Positions 1 to 7,800 of a stretch of 53,469 bases of DNA are shown here, one piece after another. Position numbers and translations under genes: made by a program. The stretch comes from Gilliamella apis (GTDB lineage: Bacteria; Pseudomonadota; Gammaproteobacteria; Enterobacterales; Orbaceae). Position 1 is the first letter of the stretch, and each line of letters starts with the position of its first letter. Location of the stretch: assembly GCF_002142155.1 (NCBI RefSeq), contig NZ_NASD01000018.1:1-53469 (forward strand), given 5' to 3'. The notes under the pieces were generated by a model. That model saw only the letters and a list, made by a program, of their open reading frames with translations, did no database searches and was not told the origin of the DNA.

Positions 1-984
1 GCTGAAAGTATTACTAGCTCAGATAATACAGAGGTATGGGATTTTTATAAGGTTTCTGAAAGAAATGTATTAAGCAATAATGATAATTATAGAGACAATC
101 TTATAGAACAATATAAAGATACTAAAGTTAGTATACACAATAAGCAATTAACAGTTAACAACCTTTGTTCGGTTCAGTATGTTAAATATCAAAGAAAACC
201 AGTTGAATATTGGATGTCAGTGAAAACGGCAGAATTATATAAACAGCTTTTTTTAAAAGAAGGTATTTCTTTAGATAGTGATATGAATGTTTTAATGTCT
301 TTATACCCCGATAAAGATTGTCCTGCTCCATTTACAGAGCTTATTGAAACTAACAATTATTTAGTAGCAGTTACTAAAGAAGGATATTTACTATTTTTTT
401 TACAAGAAAAGAATTATAAATATAAACAAAATGTTGTAGATTTAAATGAAAAGAGTGAGTTTAGCTTATTAGGTGATCCTATTATTAGTAATAAAAATTT
501 TATAACTGAAACTAACAAAAACTGTAATTTTCCATCATATGACAATGAAAAGGATAATCAATGTGAAGTGGTTAAATTAGAAATTTATTATGGTGGACTA
601 ATTGAAGAGCAATTTGTAAATCAACAACAAGTTTATTTACAAAAAGACAAAGAATCTAAATATTTTCTTAGGAAAGATAGTATACAAGAAAATGTGTTAG
701 AAATAACTTTACTTATAGAGAATAATAATGAGCTTATTGATACTTTAAAAATATATAGTGAAAAAGTGTCAGAAACAGCTGCAATCACTCAGTATTACTA
801 TATAGATGAACAGTTAAAAAATATATGGACAGTGCAAATACTAGCAGACGAACTTAATCGAAGAGTTAGTTTTTGGAAGCATTACGCTATTGAGGATACA
901 AAGCATATTAAATTAATAGAGTCTATATCATGTAAATATGACATGGGAAATATTGATACTACAAAATGTAGCAGTGATTACTAA
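1..984 (+). CDS. Hypothetical protein, 5'-truncated by the window edge
   Basis: The frame is open from base 1 to the TAA at 982-984. An internal ATG at 214 has no clear ribosome binding site, and the reading frame continues upstream without a stop, so the gene very likely begins outside the window. The visible 327 residues are rich in Asn, Lys, Glu and Tyr. There is one hydrophobic stretch (LLFFL, near residue 132 of the visible part) and several Cys in the second half. I recognise no family. It lies outside the tRNA-Gly island, whose left border is at 1095. Its AT-rich composition resembles other accessory genes, so it could belong to a neighbouring mobile region. The start and the function are unknown. 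Confidence 0.6.
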   Translation, partial: AESITSSDNTEVWDFYKVSERNVLSNNDNYRDNLIEQYKDTKVSIHNKQLTVNNLCSVQYVKYQRKPVEYWMSVKTAELYKQLFLKEGISLDSDMNVLMSLYPDKDCPAPFTELIETNNYLVAVTKEGYLLFFLQEKNYKYKQNVVDLNEKSEFSLLGDPIISNKNFITETNKNCNFPSYDNEKDNQCEVVKLEIYYGGLIEEQFVNQQQVYLQKDKESKYFLRKDSIQENVLEITLLIENNNELIDTLKIYSEKVSETAAITQYYYIDEQLKNIWTVQILADELNRRVSFWKHYAIEDTKHIKLIESISCKYDMGNIDTTKCSSDY

Positions 985-1094
985 AAAGATGAAGCAACTA
1001 ACTCTACCCAAATAAAATAGGGGCATAAATAGGGGTATAAAATTGAACTTACTTTTTAAAAATACTTTAAAATCAATAAATTAATCACTTAAAT

Positions 1095-1108
1095 TGGAGC
1101 GGGAAACG
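1095..1108. repeat. Distal attachment site (copy of tRNA-Gly 3' end)
   Basis: This is a 14-bp exact copy of the tRNA-Gly 3' terminus, TGGAGCGGGAAACG on the plus strand. Identity stops on both sides of the 14 bp. It marks the tRNA-distal island border. Confidence 0.82.
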
Positions 1109-1171
1109 TTCTCTGGTTTTTAGTGCTAACTCTTTGAAATCTCAAGAGTTAAAAAATACCAATTAGTAAGA

Positions 1172-1190
1172 ATGTACCTGTTAATGTACC
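1172..1190. repeat. ATGTACC pair, possible integrase arm site (left)
   Basis: Two ATGTACC motifs start 12 bp apart and are followed by ACTT. The same arrangement occurs at 20672-20690 near the other island end. This fits arm-type binding sites of the integrase, but that is inference. Confidence 0.45.
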
Positions 1191-1428
1191 ACTTCTTGCT
1201 AGATACCTATTTTAATAGTGATACAGCAGTTAATCAATACAAATTACCTAAAAGGTACAAAAGAAAAAGGCGTAAGGGCCATAAAAAAGGGAAGGGGTAT
1301 TAAAATTAAGAGAAGCCATTTCTAGCGAAATGGCGACTATCTGGAAAAGGATCAATACTTTAAAAGGAAAAGACTTATAATCCTGACGCTTGATAGCCAA
1401 GCATCAAGGTTAATTTCAATTATCTCAA

Positions 1429-1620
1429 TTAATTGATAAGATCGTTATCATTTAGGGCTCCTAACACTTCTGCGAGGATGATTTGTTTGTCAAACACAGC
1501 GTAAAGGAGTGTTTCACGAAAGCCTGCATCATCAGTATTGAGTGCTGCTCGCGTCATAGCAATACATTGCATGATGAGCTCATCGGGTTCTTGTGTGATG
1601 TAACTGGCAAGATCTTTCAT
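1429..1620 (-). CDS. Small hypothetical island protein, 63 aa
   Basis: A 63-residue protein with an acidic, mostly helical-looking sequence and a Met/Ile/Ala-rich middle. No family is recognised. The start is supported by an AAGGTGG ribosome binding site about 8 nt upstream of the ATG. The upstream 28-codon ORF ends in an ATGA overlap with this start, which suggests translational coupling. It is the gene nearest the distal island border, a position where small accessory or regulatory genes are common. The base composition is less AT-rich than in the immunity genes that follow. Confidence 0.6.
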   Translation of the reverse strand: MKDLASYITQEPDELIMQCIAMTRAALNTDDAGFRETLLYAVFDKQIILAEVLGALNDNDLIN

Positions 1621-1703
1621 GGTTGCACCACCTTATCTGTCGTGGTTACCCAGAAATGATATTTGCGAAAAAATAAAGATCCTGTATGCTTATAAATAGC
1701 CAT
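1617..1703 (-). CDS. Tiny ORF (28 aa) coupled to the next gene
   Basis: The ORF runs from ATG at 1703 to TGA at 1617 and encodes a short basic peptide beginning MAIYKHTGSLFFRK. A GGGAGG ribosome binding site lies 7 nt before the ATG, and the stop overlaps the next start as ATGA. The strong translation signals and the coupling argue for a real gene or a leader peptide that controls the 63-aa gene. No homologue is known to me. Confidence 0.5.
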   Translation of the reverse strand: MAIYKHTGSLFFRKYHFWVTTTDKVVQP

Positions 1704-1769
1704 GGCATTACCTCCCGTAATGTTGTGGTTAGAAGCCTCGTTGTGTTCCACCACAGCGGGGTTTCGTTA

Positions 1770-1788
1770 AGAACAATTCAAATGTTCT
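1770..1788. promoter_or_regulatory. Operator-like inverted repeat
   Basis: AGAACA-N7-TGTTCT forms a 19-bp interrupted palindrome about 67 bp upstream of the 28-aa ORF. The size and symmetry fit a dimeric repressor site. The cognate regulator is unknown. Confidence 0.4.
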
Positions 1789-1925
1789 GTTCAATGGTTA
1801 ATAACTGCACCCTAGTTATAACAAATTAATGAGCTATTTTATAATCGTTTGTTTAGATCAATTGAGTATTATTGATCGGTGAGTTAGGGATAATTTATAA
1901 GTCTATTACTAAAGATAAAATAAAA

Positions 1926-1945
1926 CCTCGTAAATAAGAGGCTTC
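1926..1945 (-). terminator. Hairpin downstream of immunity gene 1
   Basis: A CCTC/GAGG hairpin with AT-rich flanks lies about 35 nt past the stop of the gene at 1978. The flanking bases up to 1967 closely match those after the gene at 3369, which points to duplication of a gene plus its 3' flank. Confidence 0.45.
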
Positions 1946-1977
1946 TAAAAAATATTGCTGTATCAAGCGCTATAGGC

Positions 1978-2571
1978 CTATAGCATTTTCTTATGCCATG
2001 ATGGTGAATTTACTTTTTCTGAAACTTTAATCATAAAACTTTGTTGTAACTTTGTGGGGTCTGGATACTGCAAACCTAATAATATATCAGACCCAAATGG
2101 TGAACCAATAAAATAGCGAGATTTAATTAATTGCTCAAATATATTGATGATACAGTCAATATAAAATTTACTATAATCATCATAATTTGTACCATCAAAA
2201 TCTCCTTCTTTATAAATTCCTATTAAGTCTCCATCATAATCAGCATTTCGTATTTTTTGTGTGAAGTCATTTATAGCAGAAAAGCTCTTACTACTAGGGC
2301 TATAATATCCCCATTCAGCTGCATGCATTTCCACATATAAAATTGCTTGCTGTATACTGCATGCATTTATTTCTTGTATTTTTATTGATTGAGATTTTAG
2401 CCAGCTTTCTGTGCAAACAGCAGCTCCAAAATTACTAAATGCACTATCACAAAATATGCAATATGAAAGAATAGTTTCTTTACATAGTTTTTCTTTTACA
2501 ATAGATATATCTTCGCTATAAGCTTGTATTAATAAACTTTCAAATTCATTTCTATGTTCACTTAAAATCAT
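1978..2571 (-). CDS. DUF4303-like immunity protein, paralogue 1
   Basis: One of four tandem paralogues of about 195 aa. They share a hydrophobic N-terminal helix, a central YCDSxFxxFGxAxCT motif, an EWGYY-type motif, and a C-terminal LGLQxxDP segment followed by a conserved WHKKM end. I assign DUF4303 from memory of the pattern, and it needs a profile search. I chose the start MILSEH because GGAGG lies 6 nt upstream and the paralogues align from there; an in-frame ATG 12 nt earlier lacks that spacing. Sitting downstream of an Rhs toxin gene, these genes probably neutralise Rhs C-terminal toxins. This copy has no toxin-tail remnant in front of it. Confidence 0.65.
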   Translation of the reverse strand: MILSEHRNEFESLLIQAYSEDISIVKEKLCKETILSYCIFCDSAFSNFGAAVCTESWLKSQSIKIQEINACSIQQAILYVEMHAAEWGYYSPSSKSFSAINDFTQKIRNADYDGDLIGIYKEGDFDGTNYDDYSKFYIDCIINIFEQLIKSRYFIGSPFGSDILLGLQYPDPTKLQQSFMIKVSEKVNSPSWHKKML

Positions 2572-2612
2572 CCACACCTCCACACTTATTGCTTTTTCAG
2601 TGCCTTATGGAT

Positions 2613-2640
2613 AAAAAACCTCTAAAAATAGAGGTTTTTT
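2613..2640 (-). terminator. Intrinsic terminator after immunity gene 2
   Basis: A perfect 12-bp stem (AAAAAACCTCTA / TAGAGGTTTTTT) with a 4-nt loop lies between paralogues 1 and 2. A T-run follows on both strands. It ends the transcript of the gene at 2656. Confidence 0.75.
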
Positions 2641-2655
2641 AAGAACGCTATTGAA

Positions 2656-3243
2656 TTAAGAACTATAGGCTTCTAGCATTTTTTGATACCAATTTTCAGA
2701 ACTAAGTTTTTCAACAGAGTTCAATATATATTTTTTAGCACCATCTGTTGGGTCTGAAAACTGAATTCCTAAAAACATATCTATTTCGAAGGGTTTAGTC
2801 TTAAAAATATTATCATCTTTTAACTTTGATAACACTTGAACAGAGATATCAAAGAAAAAGTCATCAAGATCAGTTGTATCATCAGTTATATCTTCAATCT
2901 CACCATCGTAAAAAGCATCTTGTACTTTTTCGATTAATTTATCTACACTTCTAAAAAATTGACTATTCTTATTAAGATAATCCCAGAGATCAGAAGAAGA
3001 TTCAGCTATTAAACAAGCTTTCTTTTGTGTTAATCCCTGCTCAAATAGTTCATGAGTATAACTTTCTAGTCTCTTCCTTGTACATGCACAACTACTGAGT
3101 GAGTCAAAACCGCTATTACCTAATATAGCATAAGAAAAAACACTCTCACTTTTCAAATCCTTTATTATTAAGTCAATATCTTGTTTACATGCAAAGTATA
3201 GATCTTCTGCAAGTTCGAGTTTAATATTTTTCAATAATATCAT
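2656..3243 (-). CDS. DUF4303-like immunity protein, paralogue 2
   Basis: A 195-aa paralogue of the neighbouring immunity genes. It keeps the N-terminal helix, the AILGNSGFDSLSSCACT version of the central motif, a W-D-Y motif and the LGIQFSDP segment. It is the most divergent copy. Just upstream, 3245-3289 on the same strand reads KKWAVECQKIGS and stop, matching the extreme C terminus of the Rhs toxin. The stop lies 1 nt before this ATG, much as at the intact Rhs-immunity junction. This indicates the gene once followed its own toxin tail. Loss of the toxin leaves an orphan immunity gene that may still protect against kin carrying the matching toxin. Confidence 0.65.
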   Translation of the reverse strand: MILLKNIKLELAEDLYFACKQDIDLIIKDLKSESVFSYAILGNSGFDSLSSCACTRKRLESYTHELFEQGLTQKKACLIAESSSDLWDYLNKNSQFFRSVDKLIEKVQDAFYDGEIEDITDDTTDLDDFFFDISVQVLSKLKDDNIFKTKPFEIDMFLGIQFSDPTDGAKKYILNSVEKLSSENWYQKMLEAYSS

Positions 3244-3244
3244 A

Positions 3245-3289
3245 TTAACTACCTATTTTTTGACATTCTACAGCCCATTTTTTTGAATA
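3245..3289 (-). pseudogene. Remnant of an Rhs toxin C terminus (short)
   Basis: About 13 codons in frame to a TAA encode KKWAVECQKIGS, matching the last residues of the intact Rhs (KEWAIECQNRGK). The rest of the tail is lost upstream. It abuts immunity paralogue 2. Confidence 0.7.
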
Positions 3290-3327
3290 TATAGTTGTTT
3301 GTATATCACTTTATTGAGTATAGAAAA

Positions 3328-3350
3328 AAGCCTCTAAAATATAGAGGCTT
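3328..3350 (-). terminator. Intrinsic terminator after immunity gene 3
   Basis: A 9-bp stem AAGCCTCTA/TAGAGGCTT with a 5-nt loop is followed on the minus strand by TTTTCT. It lies about 20 nt past the stop of the gene at 3369. Confidence 0.7.
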
Positions 3351-3368
3351 CTAAAAAATATTGCTGTA

Positions 3369-3947
3369 TTAAGGGTTATAAGCTTTTAACATTTTTTTAT
3401 GCCATGCTGGCGAGTTTACTTTCTCAGAAATATCTAAAATAAAATTTACCTCTGTCTCATCTGGATCTCCAAATTGGAGCCCTAGTAAAACATCATTTTC
3501 AAAATTAATATTGAATAATATTTTTGAGTCTTTAATTTTTTTAATAAGATCTTCAACTATAGAAATAAAAAAATCATATAACCTCTTAAAATCCAAAGAA
3601 CCAGGAATTTCAGGTAAGTCAACAATTTCATTAGCATAAAAGGCATTAAATATCTGATCAACTTTCTCATTAACACTACTAAATAATTGCCATGTATTTT
3701 TAACATAATTCCATTCTGATGAAAAAGTTTCAGCTCTTAAATATGCTTGTTTATCCTCAAAAAATATATTTTCTATACTTTTCCTAGTACAGGCAGCACT
3801 TCCAAAACTAACAAAACCACTATCACAATAAATCGTATAAGCAAAAAAAATGTCTTGAGATAATTCAGTTTTAATATAATTAATATCTTGTACACAAGCA
3901 TCATATAACAAATCAATTAGGTGATTTTTTAACTCTCTTAATAGCAT
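3369..3947 (-). CDS. DUF4303-like immunity protein, paralogue 3
   Basis: A 192-aa paralogue with the motif YCDSGFVSFGSAACT, an EWNY motif and a C-terminal LGLQFGDPDE segment ending WHKKMLKAYNP. It is closest to paralogue 4 in the central motif and to paralogue 1 at the end. A truncated Rhs tail pseudogene (3949-4212) ends 1 nt before its ATG, so this gene was originally the partner of that displaced toxin. It has its own terminator downstream. The base composition is very AT-rich, unlike vgrG and rhs. The likely role is cytoplasmic neutralisation of an AHH-type nuclease; this is inferred from position only. Confidence 0.67.
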   Translation of the reverse strand: MLLRELKNHLIDLLYDACVQDINYIKTELSQDIFFAYTIYCDSGFVSFGSAACTRKSIENIFFEDKQAYLRAETFSSEWNYVKNTWQLFSSVNEKVDQIFNAFYANEIVDLPEIPGSLDFKRLYDFFISIVEDLIKKIKDSKILFNINFENDVLLGLQFGDPDETEVNFILDISEKVNSPAWHKKMLKAYNP

Positions 3948-3948
3948 A

Positions 3949-4212
3949 TTATTTTCCTATATTTTGACATTCAATAGCCTATTCTTTTAAAACCGCCTCA
4001 ATAGCACCTCGATTACCTTTAACAGGCGCTAAACGTCTATTCAATTCAGCTTGAGGGAGTTCACCATGTTGTCCTGTTATTTTATTGAGAGCCGCCGTAA
4101 AATTTTCTCCATTAAGTAATAAATTTGTATCAATATCTTCTAATTTTTTTGATTGACTATTGCTTTTAAAAGAGGAATCAGAGTTTAGATGTCTTGTACA
4201 ACGAAGGTTTTA
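3949..4212 (-). pseudogene. Displaced Rhs toxin tail with nonsense mutation
   Basis: The minus strand reads a continuous frame whose C-terminal two thirds match the toxin tail of the intact Rhs: NFTAALNKITGQHGELPQAE, then LNRRLAPVKGN, then AIEAVLKE, a TAG stop, and AIECQNIGK before the final TAA. The intact protein has Trp where this copy has TAG, a single-base change. The part carrying the AHH motif is absent or unrelated. It has no start codon or Rhs core. This is a classical orphan Rhs-CT left behind when a new tail recombined into the core gene. Confidence 0.85.
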
Positions 4213-4241
4213 TAGTATTATTTCAATAAGTATTTATAAGA

Positions 4242-4262
4242 AAGCTCTTAAACAAAGAGCTT
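4242..4262 (-). terminator. Hairpin after immunity gene 4
   Basis: An 8-bp stem AAGCTCTT/AAGAGCTT with a 5-nt loop lies 27 nt past the stop of the gene at 4289. It is followed on the minus strand by TTCTTATAAAT. Confidence 0.6.
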
Positions 4263-4288
4263 CCTTAAAGAACTGATATCAAGTTTAA

Positions 4289-4897
4289 TCAGTTAATTTC
4301 ATATGATTCAATCATTTTATCATGTAGAGCATTACTATTTAATTTCTCAGAGATTTGAAGTATCCATTCTCTTTCATCTTCATCTGGACTACCAAACTGT
4401 AAACCTAATAAAGTATCTTTAGAAAAAGGAACAGTACTGAAGAGGCCAGATGCTTTTAATTTTTGTAGAACTTTTATAATAATACTTACATAAAATTGGA
4501 AAAAAAGATTGTAGTTGAAGTCTCCTACCTTATATACACCTATTATTTTCCCCTCATTGTCAGCATCTACTATTTTTTGATTAAGTTCATTGACTTTAAA
4601 AAATAAATTAAGTTTATTATCATTATAATAATCCCATTCAGCTGCAAATGTAGCAACATATAATTGTGCAGACTCTTCATTTAACTGAATTTCTTTTTCA
4701 ACTAACTCTTTGGATTGAGTTATTAATTGTTTTTCAGTACATGCAGCCGTACCAAAACTTCTAAAACCACTATCACAATAAACTGCATATGCAATAATAT
4801 TATCTTGTGTAAAATTTTGCTTAATATGATCTATGTCTTTGACTAATGCTTGATATAATAATTCTTCAAGCTCTTTTTCTACGCTATTAAGTAACAT
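4289..4897 (-). CDS. DUF4303-like immunity protein, cognate to the Rhs toxin
   Basis: A 202-aa paralogue carrying YCDSGFRSFGTAACT and an EWDYY motif, with the C-terminal LGLQFGSPDEDE segment. Its ATG lies 2 nt after the stop of the intact rhs gene, so it is translated right after the toxin. That position makes it the presumed cognate immunity protein for the AHH nuclease tail. In Rhs systems the immunity gene sits immediately 3' of the toxin so that both move together. A terminator follows. DUF4303 membership is my reading of the motifs; the immunity role is inferred from the context. Confidence 0.72.
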   Translation of the reverse strand: MLLNSVEKELEELLYQALVKDIDHIKQNFTQDNIIAYAVYCDSGFRSFGTAACTEKQLITQSKELVEKEIQLNEESAQLYVATFAAEWDYYNDNKLNLFFKVNELNQKIVDADNEGKIIGVYKVGDFNYNLFFQFYVSIIIKVLQKLKASGLFSTVPFSKDTLLGLQFGSPDEDEREWILQISEKLNSNALHDKMIESYEIN

Positions 4898-4899
4898 AT

Positions 4900-7800
4900 C
4901 TATTTTCCTCTATTTTGACACTCTATAGCCCATTCTTTAAGTACTTGCTCTATGCCTTCTTTATTTCCACGAACAGGCTGTAACCTTCTATTTAATTCTG
5001 CTTGAGGTATTTGTCCATGTTGCCCTTTTACTTTATTCGGAGCCCATGTAAAGTTTTCTCTTTGTAAGTTAGGATTAATACCTACCTCTTGTAATATTGT
5101 CCTATTTTCTGCGCCTGCAACCCCACCGCCTACTTTTTCCACCAAGTGATGTGCATGCATTGGATCTCCAGGATGTGTTGTCCCTGAAACCTCAGACCAG
5201 TATTTGCCCCAGTCTTTACCTCCTCCAAAAATATTTTCATTTTTCTCAAGAGAGCCACGATAAAAAATTTCTCTTATACTTTCATTTGCCTGCGCTTCAC
5301 TAAGCCCTTCTGCCTTCAAGTCTTTGGCTAACTGCTTTTTCCATGTTTCATAATTTGATGAGGTAACATTATCTCTAAAATATTTTATCTTTTCTTCAAA
5401 AGAAGTTCTAGTAATGCCTGTTGGAATATCTGCATCATCAATCGGTCGTTTTAAAGGACAAAGATCACTCAATCCTAACGGATCAACATAACCCACTGGA
5501 TTTTTGGTGTATTGATAGTTATTTAAACCTCCCGCCAACTTGATAGGGTCAGGGGTCATATAGCGACCAACGGTTGGATTATAATACCGATAGCGGTTGT
5601 AGTGAAGCCCCGTTTCTTGGTCGTAATATTGGCCTTGGAAACGTAACGGATTATTTACTTCTGCAATATCCAATACGGCTAAATTACCGTAGGCTTTATA
5701 GCGAGCAGACCAGCAGATACTACCATGAGTATTGGTGAGCTCCTGTGGTGTACCTAGGTGGTCAAGTTGGTAGTAGTAAACTTGGGCTTCTTTGCCTTTG
5801 CCTTTGAGTAAAGCAAGTGGTTTAAACGTACCGGGTTCGTAAAGGTAACTTTGGTAATGTTGTTTACTGCTTTCTGCAACAATTTTACTGCCTTGCCAAA
5901 TGTATTCGGTTTTAGTTTTTGTACCAGCTTTGTCAGTCACTGTTTTACGAATACGACGACCAAAGGCATCGTATTGGTATTCAGCTACTGTTCCATCGGG
6001 TAGAGTAGCAGTTTGTAGCTGGTGTTGGCTGTCGTATTGGTAGTGGGTAACGAGCTGTTGATTTTGCCCTCGGCGCTCTTCAATTAAGCAACCAAAATCA
6101 TCATAACTAAAATGTTTATCGCCTTGCATAAGCAAGCGATTGCCTTGCATATTGACGTGATGAACGTTATGTTCTTGACTGAGTAAGTTACCAGCAGGAT
6201 CATGAATCAGGTCTTCAGTGATATCGCCACGGACTTTAGTGAGGCGATCCAGCGGGTCATAAAAATATTCACGTTTACCTTTACGGCTATCTTCAATTTG
6301 CTCCAAATTGCCCGCAGGACTGTATTGATAGTGGCGTTTGTAAAGAGTTTTATGTTGATTACTGATAAAGTGTGATTTGAGACGACCCTCGTCATCGTAA
6401 TCATAGATACTGGTTAACGCACCTTGTTGGCGCTCCACTTCTTGGCCTAAGTTGTAGAAGTGTTCAGTCAGTTTTTGACCATTTAAATTCACTTGGCTAA
6501 GTTGGCCACCTTTGGTGTGTTTGTAGTCAATAATATTGCCATCAGGCAGTTTGCATTGGCTTAAAATACCGAGTGGGCTGTATTGATAGCGTAGTGTTGC
6601 CCAACCTTGGTGTTCGGTGGTTAATCGACCTGCAAGGTCATACTCATAGTTGATTGGCCAGTTACCATCCTCTACGCTTAACAGTTTGCCTGCTGGATTG
6701 TAGCGGTAGTTGATTTGTTTACCATCGGGCAAGGTTTTTTGTAGCAGTTCACCCGTATTGGTACGTTGATAGGTGGTGGTGTAGGCATTACCTTGTTTAT
6801 CATATTCTGTTTTAGAGAGTAGATGCCCACCAAGATCATATTGATAGCTCGTTGTTAATCCTTCAAAAGAGGTTTCTTGGCTAACTAGCCCATTAGGGTA
6901 GTAGTCTATATGATAGCGTTGCCCTGTTTCATTGATAATATCGGTTAAGTTAAGTTGTGCATTATTGTATTGGTAGTTAACCTCTGAACCATCAGGATTA
7001 ATCTTGCGACTGATAACGTGTAGGTTAGGTACATAGTCATAACGAGTGATGCGGCCTTGCTCATCAGTCACCTTGGTGACTTTGTTGTAGCCATTGTACT
7101 CAAAGGCATTACTTTTACCATCGGCGCGAGTTATTTTAATGAGTCGATCAATGGCATCGTACTCCATTTGAGTAACTTTGCCAAACTCATCTTGGCGAGT
7201 GATTTGACGGCCTAGCGTGTCATATCGGTAACGTACAGTGCCACCTTCAGGGAGCTTTTCTTCAATCAGTTGTCCTAGGCGATTCCATGTGAGTTCATGA
7301 ATACTGCCATCAGGGTACTTGATTTGTTTGATTTTACCCGTGGTGGTGTATTCATAATAGGTAATTTGTCCATCAGGTTCGGTTTGCCAAGCGATTTCAC
7401 CTTGTTCATTGTAAGCACATCGCCACGTAGCATCACCTTTCGAGATAGAGTCCACACGTCCAAGGTCATAACCATATTGGGTAAGTTCGCCAGAGGGAGA
7501 GATAACTAGCCTTAAATTACCTTGATAGTCATATTGGTAAAGTGTTTTCGCTCCCAGTGGATTTTTTTCCGCAATAATGCGGCCTTGTGGGTCGTAATCT
7601 TTGGTGACTTCACCGCCATCCGGTGCGATTTCTTTGATCAGTTTTGCGTCTTTATCGTGTTCATAGACTTGTTGGCTACCGTCTTTACGGGTGATGGTAA
7701 CCTTGCCATTATCATCCCAATCATAACGGGATTCCATTTGCTCAAAGTTAGCCCAGTGGCGTAAACAGCGTACTTCTTTACCTTGACCTTCCCATTGCCA

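Larger units (their letters stand above)
985..1428. other. Gene-free stretch with the island left border
   Basis: No ORF is supported here. The stretch contains the 14-bp direct repeat of the tRNA-Gly 3' end (1095-1108), an inverted repeat AACTCTT/AAGAGTT (about 1128-1150) and a pair of ATGTACC motifs at 1172 and 1184. That motif pair is also found near the right island end. Confidence 0.6.
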
